From the NCBI RefSeq assembly GCF_000375405.1, contig NZ_AQWS01000005.1, forward strand, positions 28,283 to 92,282: a DNA stretch of 64,000 bases, in the 5' to 3' direction. Below are positions 44,871-55,805 of the stretch, in pieces. The translations under genes and the position numbers were made by a program. Under the pieces are notes generated by a model, which was given only the letters and a program-made list of their open reading frames with translations, had not been told where the DNA came from and made no database searches. Origin of the DNA: Bacteroides propionicifaciens DSM 19291 = JCM 14649. GTDB lineage: Bacteria; Bacteroidota; Bacteroidia; Bacteroidales; Bacteroidaceae. Each line of letters begins with the position of its first letter. The stretch's first letter is position 1.

Positions 44871-45779
44871 ATGTCAGAATATAACTTAAGTCACTTAAAA
44901 GAGTTAGAAGCTGAAGCGATTCACATCATTCGTGAAGTAGCTGCAGAGTTCGATAATCCTGTAATGCTTTACAGTATTGGAAAGGATTCTTCCGTAATGG
45001 TTCGTTTAGCTGAAAAAGCTTTCTACCCTGGTAAGGTTCCTTTTCCGCTTATGCATATAGACTCCAAGTGGAAGTTTAAGGAAATGATAGACTTTCGTGA
45101 TAAGTATGCAAAAGATCACGGCTGGAATCTAATCGTAGAGAGTAATGTTGAGGCTTTTGAAAGTGGCGTAGGTCCTTTTACTCATGGTAGTAAGGTTCAT
45201 ACCGACTTAATGAAAACAAAAGCATTGCTTGACGGTCTTGATAAGTATAAATTTGATGCGGCTTTTGGTGGTGCTCGTAGAGACGAAGAAAAATCAAGAG
45301 CAAAAGAACGTATTTTTTCGTTTAGAGACAGCTTTCATCAATGGGATCCAAAAAATCAGCGACCTGAGTTATGGGACATCTATAATGCTCGTGTTCATAA
45401 AGGTGAAAGTATTCGTGTTTTCCCTTTAAGCAACTGGACTGAACTTGATATTTGGCAATACATTCGTTTAGAAAAAATTCCTATTGTTCCGCTTTACTTT
45501 GCTAAAGAGCGACCTGTAGCAGAGCTTGATGGTAATCTGGTTATGCCAGATGATGAGCGTTTTCCAGAAGAATTGCGCGACAAAGTTGAATATCGTAATA
45601 TTCGCTTCCGTACTCTTGGCTGTTGGCCACTTACGGGTGCCATAGAGAGTGAAGCCGATACTATTGAGAAGATAGTAGAGGAGATGATGACAACAACTAA
45701 GAGTGAGCGTACAACTCGTGTTATTGATTTCGATCAAGATGCTAGTATGGAACAAAAGAAACGTGAGGGTTACTTCTAA
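44871..45779 (+). CDS. cysD: Sulfate adenylyltransferase subunit 2
   Basis: A 302-residue N-type ATP-pyrophosphatase with the PP-loop in [18 protein letters not shown] and the downstream family block [22 protein letters not shown]. With CysN it makes APS from sulfate and ATP. The end (EQKKREGYF) is the usual CysD C-terminus. It is 15 bases after cysC and 11 before cysN. Confidence 0.97.
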   Translation: MSEYNLSHLKELEAEAIHIIREVAAEFDNPVMLYSIGKDSSVMVRLAEKAFYPGKVPFPLMHIDSKWKFKEMIDFRDKYAKDHGWNLIVESNVEAFESGVGPFTHGSKVHTDLMKTKALLDGLDKYKFDAAFGGARRDEEKSRAKERIFSFRDSFHQWDPKNQRPELWDIYNARVHKGESIRVFPLSNWTELDIWQYIRLEKIPIVPLYFAKERPVAELDGNLVMPDDERFPEELRDKVEYRNIRFRTLGCWPLTGAIESEADTIEKIVEEMMTTTKSERTTRVIDFDQDASMEQKKREGYF

Positions 45780-45790
45780 AGAACATAGAC

Positions 45791-47221
45791 ATGACAGAAA
45801 ATAAAGATATAATTGAATTTTTAAATAAAGACGAGCAAAAAGACTTATTGCGTTTTCTTACTGCAGGTTCAGTAGATGATGGAAAATCTACGTTGATCGG
45901 TCGTTTGCTTTTCGATAGTAAAAAGCTATACGAAGACCAATTAGACGCGCTAAAAAAAGATAGTGAGCGCATTGGTAATGCTGGTGAAAATATAGACTAT
46001 GCTCTTCTATTAGACGGATTAAAAGCTGAGCGGGAGCAAGGAATCACGATTGATGTTGCTTATCGCTATTTATCCACGAACAACAGAAAGTTTATTATCG
46101 CTGATACTCCTGGGCACGAACAATATACGCGTAATATGATTACGGGTGGTTCTACAGCTCAGTTGGCTATTATTCTTGTTGACGCGCGTAAGGGTGTAAT
46201 TACTCAAACTCGTAGACATACGTTCTTGGCTTCTTTACTTGGTATTGAAAACGTTGTATTAGCCGTTAATAAAATGGACTTGGTCGATTACGATAAGTCT
46301 CGTTTTGATGAAATCGTTGCTGATTACAAAAACTTTGTTGAGCCACTTAATATCCCTAATATTAAGTATATCCCTTTATCTGCACTCAATGGAGATAATG
46401 TTGTAGAGCCTTCGAAGTATATGTCTTGGTACACTGGAATCTCTCTTTTAGAGCATCTTGAAACTGTACCGACTAAAATAGACCATGCTTTTGATCAGCT
46501 TCGCTATCCTGTGCAATACGTACTTCGCCCGAATCTTAATTTTAGAGGTTTCTCGGGTAAGGTTGCTTCAGGAATAGTCCGCAAAGGTGATGAAGTTATG
46601 GTGTTACCTTCTGGCAAGAAATCACGTGTCAAACAGATTGTAACTTACGATGGTGAACTTGATATGGCATTTCCCCCTCAAAGTGTGACCCTAACTCTAG
46701 AAGATGAGATTGATATTTCTCGTGGCGACATGCTTGTTCATCCCCACGCTCAACCTATTGTAGCTCGCAACTTCGAAGCTATGTTGGTTTGGATGGATGA
46801 AGACGCTATGGATGTATCGAAGAAATACTACATTAAACATACTACTAATACGAGCAGAATCCGTATTGATAATATTAAATATCGTGTTGATGTAAATACA
46901 ATGGAGCATTCTGAAGTTTCTTTCTTGGAGCTGAACGAAATCGGGCGTGTTGTATTTACCTCTGCTAAAGAACTGTTTTTTGATGCTTACAAAGACAATA
47001 AGTCTTGTGGAGCATTCATTCTAATTGATCCTATAACAAATAATACAAGTGCTGTAGGAATGATTTTAGGTGAAGTTGGAGAAGATCAGATTCACCTAGA
47101 AGACGATGCTTTAATTCTTAATCTAGCAGGATTAGGTATTGATCACTCACATCATAATGCTGTCTTGAAAGCTGTTTCTGAGCTTGAAAGACAAGGAATT
47201 CGAATTAAAGTAATAAATTAA
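45791..47221 (+). CDS. cysN: Sulfate adenylyltransferase subunit 1 (GTPase)
   Basis: A 476-residue EF-Tu-like GTPase. G1 is [16 protein letters not shown] (residues 26-40), G3 DTPGHEQY, and G4 NKMD. Two beta-barrel domains follow. GTP hydrolysis drives APS synthesis by CysD. There is no C-terminal APS kinase fusion, in agreement with the separate cysC. Confidence 0.97.
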   Translation: MTENKDIIEFLNKDEQKDLLRFLTAGSVDDGKSTLIGRLLFDSKKLYEDQLDALKKDSERIGNAGENIDYALLLDGLKAEREQGITIDVAYRYLSTNNRKFIIADTPGHEQYTRNMITGGSTAQLAIILVDARKGVITQTRRHTFLASLLGIENVVLAVNKMDLVDYDKSRFDEIVADYKNFVEPLNIPNIKYIPLSALNGDNVVEPSKYMSWYTGISLLEHLETVPTKIDHAFDQLRYPVQYVLRPNLNFRGFSGKVASGIVRKGDEVMVLPSGKKSRVKQIVTYDGELDMAFPPQSVTLTLEDEIDISRGDMLVHPHAQPIVARNFEAMLVWMDEDAMDVSKKYYIKHTTNTSRIRIDNIKYRVDVNTMEHSEVSFLELNEIGRVVFTSAKELFFDAYKDNKSCGAFILIDPITNNTSAVGMILGEVGEDQIHLEDDALILNLAGLGIDHSHHNAVLKAVSELERQGIRIKVIN

Positions 47222-47230
47222 AAAGTAGGA

Positions 47231-48340
47231 ATGGGATTATTAGAATTTGACAAACTTCCAATTAACACCTTAGTCGGAGCAGATTGGAAAACATTTAAAG
47301 CCATCACCGGTGGTCGAGAAGTTGATCCAGCCTATAAAGGAAAGTATCGCCTCACCAAAATGATTTGTGGTATATTATCTCCACTCGGTTGGTTTCAAGA
47401 CCGCAGGTATGCTAAATACTTAGCTAATGCACCCAAAACAGAAGATCCTGTTTTTATCTTGGGGCATTGGAGAAGTGGAACAACTTTCGTTCATAATGTG
47501 TTGTCTAAAGATAAACAGTTTGGATACAATACAACGTTTCAGACTGTTTTTCCACATTTGATGATGTGGGGGCAACCCTTCTTCAAAAGCACAATGAGTT
47601 TTCTCATGCCTGATAAGCGTCCTACTGATAATATGGAGTTGGCAGTAGATTTGCCTCAGGAAGAGGAGTTCGCTTTGGCTAATATGATGCCTTACACTTA
47701 CTATAACTTCTGGTTTTTGCCTAAGTATCAGCAAGAGTATGCAGATAAATATTTGCTATTTAATGATATCACCAGTGAAGAGCTTGGTGTATTTGAGCAA
47801 ACATTTAAGAAGCTTATAAATATTTCTTTATGGAATACAAAAGGTAAACGTTTCCTTAGCAAAAACCCTCCACATACAGGGCGAGTAAAGGAATTGGTTA
47901 AAATGTTTCCAAATGCGAAGTTTATCTACTTGATGCGTAATCCGTATACAGTTTTAGAGTCAACTCGTAGTTTTTTTACCAATACGATTAAACCTCTTAA
48001 GCTTCAGGATGTTTCTAATGAAGAAATTGAAGAAAATATTCTATCTATTTATGCTAAGTTATATCATCAATACGAAGAAGAAAAAAGCCTAATACCTGAA
48101 GGCAATCTTTTAGAAATTAAGTTTGAAGACTTTGAGGCTGATGCTATGGGTATGACTCAGCAGATTTATGAAAAACTAAATCTAAGTGGATATGATAAAG
48201 CAAAGGATGCTTTTCAAGCCTATGTAGGGGAAAAGAAAGGATATAAGAAAAATAAATATAAGTATGACGAACGTACCATTAAGTTGGTTGAAGACAATTG
48301 GTCGTTTGCCCTCGAGAAATGGGGATATACTATAGACTAA
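47231..48340 (+). CDS. PAPS-dependent sulfotransferase
   Basis: This 369-residue protein has the two PAPS sites of the sulfotransferase fold: the 5'-phosphosulfate loop GHWRSGTTFVHN (residues 78-89) and the 3'-phosphate site around KFIYLMRNPYTVLESTRSFF. KNPPHTGRVKELVKMFP is the stretch between them. No signal peptide, so it is cytoplasmic. It lies 9 bases after cysN, so the PAPS made by cysDNC is evidently meant for it. In Bacteroides thetaiotaomicron a sulfotransferase encoded with cys genes has been linked to cholesterol sulfation; whether this protein uses a sterol or another acceptor cannot be told from sequence. Confidence 0.92.
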   Translation: MGLLEFDKLPINTLVGADWKTFKAITGGREVDPAYKGKYRLTKMICGILSPLGWFQDRRYAKYLANAPKTEDPVFILGHWRSGTTFVHNVLSKDKQFGYNTTFQTVFPHLMMWGQPFFKSTMSFLMPDKRPTDNMELAVDLPQEEEFALANMMPYTYYNFWFLPKYQQEYADKYLLFNDITSEELGVFEQTFKKLINISLWNTKGKRFLSKNPPHTGRVKELVKMFPNAKFIYLMRNPYTVLESTRSFFTNTIKPLKLQDVSNEEIEENILSIYAKLYHQYEEEKSLIPEGNLLEIKFEDFEADAMGMTQQIYEKLNLSGYDKAKDAFQAYVGEKKGYKKNKYKYDERTIKLVEDNWSFALEKWGYTID

Positions 48341-48352
48341 TATTAAATTTTT

Positions 48353-49345
48353 ATGAAGAATATAACACAAAGGTTATTTGTACTGGTTTTGGTCTTCGTT
48401 AGCATGACCACTGGTGTATCTGCTCAGCGTGTGTTGGGTGATACCTTAGCTAATGAGCGTGTGGAGATGATAGCGTATGGTGACATGAATCAGTGGATTA
48501 CTCGTCGAATTACCGAATCTGCTATTATAGGTGGAAAAACAAAAGACGTTTATGCTATTGGGCCAACAGAAGTTATAACGGGTGATATTCCTTATGTAAA
48601 TAAGGGTGGCTCTCCTTGGGCAACTTCTAACGTTATGGCCAAAGTTGCTGGTGTTACAAAGACAAATACTTCTGTTTTCCCTGATCGTAGAGGAACTGGA
48701 TTTTCGGCACGTATGGATACGCGTATGGAAAGCGTGAAGGTTTTTGGTCTGATTGATATAACTGTATTGGCTGCAGGCTCTGTTTTTTTAGGTTCAGTTC
48801 ATGAACCAATTAAAAGTACAAAGAACCCTCAAAAGATTCTTCAGTTTGGTGTGCCATTTACTAAGAAGCCTCGTGCTGTGCGTTATGACTACAAAATCAA
48901 GCTCTCGGGAGAGCCAGATCGTATCCGTGCAACAGGTTTTGGTAGAACTAAAACAATTAAGGGAAAAGATTTGCCAGCTACTGTTTTGCTCTTGCAAAAG
49001 CGATGGGAAGATGAAAAAGGTAATGTGTTTGCTAAGCGTGTAGGAACGATGGTTAACTATTACTATGATGACACTGAATGGATAGATAATGCTACCTATC
49101 AGATTATGTATGGTGATATTGCCTCAAATAGATATTATTTAGAAGATCGAATGAAAATTCAAGATCAAGACCGTTATACTGTTAATAGCAAAGGGGATAT
49201 TGTCTTGATACAAGAGATAGGTTGGGCAAATGCTGATGAAGCACCAACGCATATCATCTTACAATTCTCTTCTAGCCATGGTGGAGCATATATTGGTTCT
49301 CCAGGTAATACTTTTTGGGTTGACAATGTTAAACTAGTTTACTAA
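48353..49345 (+). CDS. Secreted PCMD-type (putative carbohydrate metabolism domain) protein
   Basis: A 330-residue protein with a signal peptide (LFVLVLVFVSMTTGVSAQ). The mature part fits the PCMD beta-sandwich family common in Bacteroidales. Family-like phrases are NQWITRRITESAIIGGKTKDVY, YDYKIKLSG and the end SPGNTFWVDNVKLVY. The family's function is not established; its fold suggests ligand or glycan binding. It is 12 bases downstream of the sulfotransferase and the last gene of the operon, so it may act on or bind the sulfonated product or its acceptor outside the cytoplasm. Confidence 0.8.
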   Translation: MKNITQRLFVLVLVFVSMTTGVSAQRVLGDTLANERVEMIAYGDMNQWITRRITESAIIGGKTKDVYAIGPTEVITGDIPYVNKGGSPWATSNVMAKVAGVTKTNTSVFPDRRGTGFSARMDTRMESVKVFGLIDITVLAAGSVFLGSVHEPIKSTKNPQKILQFGVPFTKKPRAVRYDYKIKLSGEPDRIRATGFGRTKTIKGKDLPATVLLLQKRWEDEKGNVFAKRVGTMVNYYYDDTEWIDNATYQIMYGDIASNRYYLEDRMKIQDQDRYTVNSKGDIVLIQEIGWANADEAPTHIILQFSSSHGGAYIGSPGNTFWVDNVKLVY

Positions 49346-49395
49346 TAATAAGGTCCGAGCAATATTAATTGGATAGTAAATACTGGGTTCATTTA

Positions 49396-49426
49396 TTGGT
49401 GAATCCATGGTTAATTCTTATCTTTG
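49396..49426 (+). promoter_or_regulatory. ssrA (tmRNA) promoter
   Basis: TTG at 49396-49398, a 20-base spacer and TATCTTTG at 49419-49426 fit the consensus. Transcription would start about 50 bases before the mature tmRNA end, leaving a leader removed by RNase P. Confidence 0.72.
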
Positions 49427-49484
49427 CACTCCTACATAAGGTTATTAGAGAATATTCTCGTGTAGGTTTTACATCGTAAAGATT

Positions 49485-49876
49485 GGGGCTGATTGGCTTT
49501 GACAGCGGGTAGAATTGGTGTGTAAGCATGCAGTGCATTGATATTAAGCACTCTAATCATAGTATCAAACTTTTATCTGGCGAAAATAACTACGCTCTTG
49601 CTGCTTAATCGAATCACAGTAGATTAGCTTTATCTCGGCACTAGGTGTTGAGACGAGACATCACTCGGAAACTGTTGTTCCGAAGTCTTCCGGTCAAGTG
49701 GTGCAGTATATCGGAAATAGTTTAAGGTAGCCTCGGACCTTAGGCGAAATTAAAGAGGATAAGGTATAGATTGGTAGCTTCGGTCTTGTCTATACTCGAA
49801 AACTTAAGCGAAGATAAGCATGTAGAAGGCATATTACTTCCTCGTTTGGACGAGGGTTCGACTCCCTCCAGCTCCA
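49485..49876 (+). ncRNA. ssrA: Transfer-messenger RNA
   Basis: The 5' end GGGGCTGATTGGCTTTGACA and the 3' end GGTTCGACTCCCTCCAGCTCCA are the two halves of the alanine tRNA-like domain; GGGGCTG pairs with CAGCTCC (one G-U). The tag frame starts with GGC at 49579 and reads GENNYALAA, stop at 49606-49608. It rescues stalled ribosomes and marks proteins for degradation. The terminal CCA is not fully encoded: the discriminator A at 49876 is followed by CTG, so CCA must be added. The ALAA ending is the usual proteolysis signal. Confidence 0.97.
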
Positions 49877-49900
49877 CTGGAATAAAATTCAAATTAATTT

Positions 49901-49937
49901 AAAAGCGTTGATATATCAGTATATCAACGCTTTTTGT
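49901..49937 (+). terminator. ssrA terminator
   Basis: Perfect arms AAAAGCGTTGATATA and TATATCAACGCTTTT with a TCAG loop, then TTTGTATT. Confidence 0.92.
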
Positions 49938-50653
49938 ATTAGCACCCCCCTCAATACCTCACATTTGGTTCCTAAGTCCTGATATATCTTACATATACTT
50001 TTTACCTCAAAAACGTGAGTTGTTCAGTTATTCAATGAGTACGCAAAGCTACTTGAGAACTTAGAGTAATACAATAGATCACGAAGCTTACGTGATAGTT
50101 TCTGAGAATAGCTTAATATATAAATTTATGCATGGTGCTATTTACTCTACATTAGGGTAATTAGTGAATTTAATTTCTGCATAAATTCGTGTTTGCTAGG
50201 GTATAAAATTCACTAAATACACGATTTTGAATAACTGATTTCTTATGTGTGATAAGCTAATAATTGTAAAATATTACTTTGGTGTGAATTATTTGATTGT
50301 TATGTTTTATTATTATATACCAGATGTATAATTAATAATATTAATATTTGTTATGGTGCTGTATTGGTGTCACGGAATAGTAAACTTCTTCGAGCATTAT
50401 ATTTCATGACAGTAAAAGTGCAGTTGTGTGCCTTCTGGGGTTGGTATGACCTGATCTGTTAATCGTTGTTAAATAATGCGTTGTTTTGTAAATAGTAGTA
50501 ACTTCTAATTAAATAAAATTAGTAATTATTGTTACACATATCAATTGTGTTAAGTAATTTATACTATATAGTTATTTTATTGTAATTCTTGTTTTATTAA
50601 ATGTATTAACGTAGTTTAGCATCAACACATAAACCTAAAACAAATACTAAAGT
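49938..50653. other. 716-base AT-rich gap upstream of susC
   Basis: No convincing frame or RNA gene was found. The gap should hold the susC promoter and operator, but no TAnnTTTG pair stands near the start, which fits control by a dedicated regulator. The only clear structure is an inverted repeat at 50161-50216, listed separately. Confidence 0.55.
50161..50216. repeat. 11-bp inverted repeat with 34-base spacer upstream of susC
   Basis: TTAGTGAATTT at 50161-50171 and AAATTCACTAA at 50206-50216 are perfect inverted copies. The spacing of about 45 bases centre to centre is near four helical turns, which would suit two half-sites of a dimeric regulator. It is too small for the promoter inversions known in Bacteroides. 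Confidence 0.5.
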
Positions 50654-53600
50654 ATGAAAAACAGAATTAACTTATTCCATAACACGACATGGCTAAAGGC
50701 CATCTTTTTTTGTCTGTTAATGGTGTATGGGGCAGATTTATATGCTCAAAACACAATTCAAGGTGTGGTAATTGATTCATCTGGTGAAACAATTATTGGG
50801 GCCAACGTAACTGTTAAGGGTACCACTCTAGGTACATTGACAGATATAGATGGAAAGTTTACACTAAATGCTGCTCCAACTAGTGGGACTTTAGAAGTCT
50901 CTTATGTTGGCTACATCAAACAGTCAATCCCTATCTCAGGCAAGCGCATGTTTCAGATAACCCTAAAAGAGGACACAGAACTTCTTGATGAAGTTGTAGT
51001 CGTTGGTTATGGTGTGGTGAAAAAACCGACTTAACGGGCTCTGCCGCACAATTAAAACCCGAGGATCTGACCTCTACTGTATCAGGTAATGCGCTCGAAT
51101 CTTTGCAAGGTAAGGCTGCGGGTATTGCTGTGTTCAACAGTAATGAACCGGGTGCTTCTCCTTCAATTAGAATTAGAGGTAGTGGTTCAATTTCGGCTAG
51201 TAATGAACCCCTATTTGTAGTTGATGGATTTCCTTTGATGGATAGTGATATTAGTGATATTAACCCTAATGATATTGAATCGATGGAGGTCCTTAAAGAT
51301 GCTTCATCCACAGCTATCTATGGTTCTAGAGGGGCTAATGGTGTGATTATGATTACTACTAAGAGAGGATCTCGAGAAGCAAATAATCTTAATGTTAATA
51401 TTCTAACAGGTATTCAAACTCCTGGCAGGTTGACAAACCTAATTTCGGGAGATGACTTTATAAACTTCATGAACGCAGGTTATGAAAACCAAGGTTCAAA
51501 AGACTCTAAAGTACCTTTTCCTAATGCTCCATCAACTTATGATGCTAGTACTAACTGGGAAAAAGAGGTACTCCAAAAAACGGCATTGATTCAAGATTAT
51601 AATGTTTCTTTTGATGGGAGCAGTAATGGTCTAAACTATTTGCTTTCTGGAGGCTTCTTTAATCAAGAGGGACTCGTAAAAGCACAAGGGTTTGAAAAAT
51701 ACTCATTGAGATCTAATCTTCAAAAAGTATTTAATAATTGGCTTACTGTTGGAGCTAATATACAATATACCTATTCTACAAGGAATAAGTTCAATATGGC
51801 ATTAATCAATATCTTTAGATATGGTTGGCCTACCGAGCCGGTTTTTAATGAAGATGGTTCGTACAATGTGTCTTCAACTAATAATGCATTTATTAATGAT
51901 CCATGGAATCCTGTCTTGGATATGAAAGAACGTACGAATCGTTCTAAGAACAACCGATTTTTAGCTAATGCCTTTGTGGACTTTAAAATTTTAGATCAGT
52001 TGACCTATCGTGTAACTATAGGTACTGATGTAAAAAATCTAAGAAACTACATTTATAATTCATCTCAAGATGCTTCAAACCAAACTAAAAAAGTTAATGG
52101 TGACGGAGGTAACTTTTGGAGTAAGGGAATGAGTAAGATTATGGAGCATATTTTGTCTTATAATCAAGTTTGGGATAAGCATAGAGTTTCGGCTACTGCT
52201 GTTTATTCATGGCAAAATTTCACCTACGATAATCAATCGGTAATGGGTAGTGGCTATGAGAACGACCAAACTGGTGCTTGGGATGTCGGACTAGCCGATC
52301 ATGCATCTTTAAAGGTTTCCTCTACTAAGTATGATAACTCGTTAATATCGTTTACGGGTAGGGCATCATATGCTTATGATGATAAATATCTTCTTACAGC
52401 AACCAGCAGATGGGACGGATCTTCTCGATTTGGTTCTAATAGTAAATGGGGATTCTTCCCCTCAGTTGGGCTTGGTTGGAGAGTTACTCAAGAAGACTTC
52501 CTGAAAGATATTTGAAAATCAGAGGTAGTTTCGGTATTACGGCTAACCAAGAGATTGGAGATTATCAGTCACTTGCGAAGCTTGTGTCAGGGAATTACAC
52601 AGATGGTACCTCAATTATAAATGGCTTTTATGAAACAATCGGAAACGATGATCTGAAATGGGAAAAGACATCACAATGGGATATCGGTTTCGATGCGATG
52701 CTTTTTAATCGAGTGACTATTAATTTTGACTACTATACCAGAAATACTAATGACCTGCTGTATAATGTTCCAATACCTTCTACTTCTGGATTCCAGTCAG
52801 TATTAAGTAATGTTGGTAAAGTTATGAATAGGGGTTGGGAGCTTACTATTGGTGGTAGTATTGTAAGAACAAAAGATTTGAATATCGATGCTTCTGTAAA
52901 CCTAACCTACAATAAGAATGAGATAAAAGAACTTTATGGTGATGTAGACGAGGTGGCAATTAAATATTCACCCGCAGGAATTGCACAAATTCTTAAAGTA
53001 GGTAACCCTGTTGATGGGGTTTACTCTAGAAAATCTTTAGGCATCATTAAAACAGAGGAACAGTTAGCGTGGTATAAAGAAACTGTACCCAATACTGCTG
53101 CAAGCGCCAGACTTGGTGATGAAATGTATGCCGATTTAGATGGCGATGGATCGATTGGTTCGGCTGATTATATCTGCTTGGGATCAGTACAACCAAAATA
53201 TTATTATGGATTAAATCTTAGTGCAGACTACAAGGGGCTAGGCCTGAGTATTTTCGGACAAGGAGGTACTAAATATGCCTCGATTCTTGGTGCTGAAAAT
53301 GCGGCTGCTTTAAACTCTTCTTGGTCAATGGGGTATGCTGATTTGAGTGGCTTTATGCTTTATGGTGAAAATCAAGTGCTCAATAACATCTATATTCCTA
53401 CCGAGTATGCCTATAAACGCATGTGGAGTCCGTCAAATCCTGGTGGAAGTTTTCCAGCAGCTGGAGCACATAACGTCTATCTTTCTGATAGAACCAATGC
53501 GAATTGGAAATACTTTATCCTCAAGAATATCCAGTTGAGTTATGACTTCTCAAATATAATTAAGATGAAAGCCTTTAAAAAATTAGTATTAAATGTCAAC

Positions 53601-53711
53601 TTCCAAAACTTCGTAACATTCTCTAACCAGAGAGGGTATAACCCTATCAATGGCGACGCTAGTAATCCCTGGGCTAAATCTGTTATTATTGGTGTTAATG
53701 CTAAATTTTAA
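50654..53711 (+). pseudogene. SusC/RagA family TonB-linked outer-membrane receptor, broken by two frame disruptions
   Basis: Three consecutive frames give one SusC protein of about 1,010 residues. The first (to 51034) has a signal peptide, the carboxypeptidase-like domain (QGVVIDSSGETIIGANVTVKG) and the TonB box region LLDEVVVVGYGVVKK, and stops after a run of six A at 51020-51025. One more A would restore K-K-T-D-L-T-G. The second (plug and barrel, LQGKAAGIAVFNSNEPGASP) stops at 52513-52515 after DFLKDI. The third resumes at LKIRGSFGITANQEIGDYQS and ends in the intact C-terminus IIGVNAKF. At the second break the usual few residues between DFLKDI and LKIRG are missing, which suggests a small deletion and not a single-base slip. 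susD downstream is intact. Confidence 0.85.
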
Positions 53712-53729
53712 TTTTAATAAAAGACCGTT

Positions 53730-55298
53730 ATGAATCTAAGAAATATACTCAAATATATGCTTTTGTCTGTTGTAGCACTTACCACAGTTGTAGGATGTAC
53801 AAACCTAGACGAAAAGCCATTTACATTTATTGATCCTAAGGCATTCTACAAGAATGAAAATCAATTAGAAGATGGATTAGCTAGTGTGTATGCTCAGTTT
53901 AGAAAAATGAACGCAGATTATAAATACATTATGCGAATTGAGTGTTGCACAGACTATGGCCAGCCTAGTTATACCAAGGATGATTGTCAATATATTAATA
54001 GTTGGTATGATATAAACAATGCTTCTACTCATACATTTACTAATGTTTGGAAGAATTCTTATATCGTAATAAATAGAGCAAATACGGTGATAGCCAGAGG
54101 TCAAAATACGCCTATGGATGAAACAAAAAAAGAGATCTTATTTGCTCAAGCACGATTTTTGCGAGCTTACTCTTACTATGTGCTCGTAAGAATTTATGGT
54201 GGAGTACCTATCTCCACCAAATTTACAGAGGGGGTAAGTAAAGATTTGGATATACCTAGAGTGTCTGTAAGTGAAGTTTACGACTATATTATAGCTGAAT
54301 TAGAACATTGCGAAGAAGTATTGCCTATGCGAGGTGAAGAGGGGTATGAAGTTTGGAGAAGTTCTAAAGGAGCTGTACAAACTTTGTTGGGTAGTGTTTA
54401 CTTGACAATGGCATCTATGGAAGATAATATGGACTATTATCAGAAGTCATTGGATTATAATGCTGCAGTTATAGCATCGGGCAAATATCAGTTGATGGAT
54501 AAATTTACTGATCTTTGGTATGCTTTTAATCCTAATGCTAAAAATAACGAAGAGTCAATATTCGAGCTACAATTCACGGCTTCGCCAGGTCAATTCAATA
54601 ATAATCATACCATGTTTGGCTTAGGAAATAGTATAACAATTCCAGGTATGGGATTTGCATTCTATCATCGTTATGGACCATCTATCTATGCATGGGAAAG
54701 TTATGATAAGAAAGATGAGCGATTGGGTGCCTTTATTACAAGTTTTATGATGAATGATAAAGAACATAAGTTTCTACCATCAGATAAGGGATATTATCCA
54801 GGCCAAGAAAACTGGTTAACCGCAACTCCTGGTAATGCTAAATATTACGACTTTCAGACCAGTGTAGATTTGGCTCTGCCATGTGCTAACTTTTATATGC
54901 TTAGATATGCTGAAGTTCTTCTTAACTATGCTGAGGCCAAAAATAAATTAGAAGGTGGTTCACAAGACGCACTGGATAAGTTAAATGAAGTAAGAAGACG
55001 CTCCAAACTTGATGATTTGGTAGGCTTAAATCAGCAGGATCTTGATGAGGCTATATTTCTAGAAAGAGGCTGGGAATTTATCGGTGAGGCAAAAATTTAT
55101 TACGATGAGTTAAGAACAAATCGACTAGGAAAGAGACTTAAAGCCTTTGTTGATAAAGGTGTGTCTGAGGGGTTATATTTATTCTTACCACTAAACTTTA
55201 TTCCTACAAAAGATTTCTTGTGGATGATTCCAGAAGTAGATTTAAAATCGAATGATGCTTTAGTACAAAATCCTAAAAATATATCGGACGCTTTGTAG
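53730..55298 (+). CDS. SusD/RagB family nutrient-binding outer-membrane lipoprotein
   Basis: A 522-residue lipoprotein (signal LTTVVGCTNLDEKP, lipidated cysteine at about 23). It has SusD family features: AFYKNENQLEDGLASVYAQF, the TPR-like helices with FAQARFLRAYSYYVLVRIYGGVP, and the C-terminal YAEVLLNYAEAKNKL and LDEAIFLERGWEFIGEAKIYYDELR. It would cap the SusC channel and bind an oligosaccharide. It follows susC by 18 bases. No glycoside hydrolase, sulfatase or regulator is next to the pair, so the ligand is unknown. With susC broken it may be without a partner. Confidence 0.93.
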   Translation: MNLRNILKYMLLSVVALTTVVGCTNLDEKPFTFIDPKAFYKNENQLEDGLASVYAQFRKMNADYKYIMRIECCTDYGQPSYTKDDCQYINSWYDINNASTHTFTNVWKNSYIVINRANTVIARGQNTPMDETKKEILFAQARFLRAYSYYVLVRIYGGVPISTKFTEGVSKDLDIPRVSVSEVYDYIIAELEHCEEVLPMRGEEGYEVWRSSKGAVQTLLGSVYLTMASMEDNMDYYQKSLDYNAAVIASGKYQLMDKFTDLWYAFNPNAKNNEESIFELQFTASPGQFNNNHTMFGLGNSITIPGMGFAFYHRYGPSIYAWESYDKKDERLGAFITSFMMNDKEHKFLPSDKGYYPGQENWLTATPGNAKYYDFQTSVDLALPCANFYMLRYAEVLLNYAEAKNKLEGGSQDALDKLNEVRRRSKLDDLVGLNQQDLDEAIFLERGWEFIGEAKIYYDELRTNRLGKRLKAFVDKGVSEGLYLFLPLNFIPTKDFLWMIPEVDLKSNDALVQNPKNISDAL

Positions 55299-55325
55299 AA
55301 AAGATAATTTATATGTTCTGAACGT

Positions 55326-55367
55326 AAGCAGGGATGGTATCAATCGATACCATCCCTGCTTTTTTTA
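55326..55367 (+). terminator. susD terminator
   Basis: Perfect arms AGCAGGGATGGTATC and GATACCATCCCTGCT with an AATC loop, followed by seven T. Confidence 0.93.
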
Positions 55368-55805
55368 CACATACATATAGAGTCGTAAGTATACAGTTTT
55401 TTTGGTATAAAAAAATGTTGGCCTTTAGCTTCATTGACTAAAAACGACTAGCTGGTTTGCCTAGACTGACTTACTTCTTAGTTGTGAGCGACCTATTTGT
55501 TTGTGTTTACTGAGTAGATAGCCAAAATACAAGCTTTATCCATGTGATAGTCGGTTTTAGGCTTAAGTTTAATGTTTTGCATATAGAGCTGGCAGTTACT
55601 GTTTGGTTTGGTTATCTTGTTTGTTGGTGGCCTTGATGTTAGTTGCTTATTAAGAATGAATATAAATAAACAAAGATTGTTAAAATCCAAGAAAACATGC
55701 AACAATACCTCTCAATTGGTAGTTTTAAGCTTAACAACTTTTGTATCTTTGCAATACACGAAGAATATAATATAACAAATCTAACAACACTTTATTATAG
55801 AATTT
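55368..55805 (+). other. AT-rich gap with a -7 element for the NagB-like gene
   Basis: The gap between the susD terminator and the NagB/PIG-L gene holds TATCTTTG at 55744-55751, 54 bases before the start codon; a -33 TTTG at proper spacing is missing. No convincing gene is seen in the remainder. Confidence 0.5.

Noticed and set aside
49938..50653. Invertible promoter region upstream of susC
   Set aside because: The only inverted repeat spans 56 bases. Known promoter inversions need longer repeats further apart, and no invertase gene is nearby.
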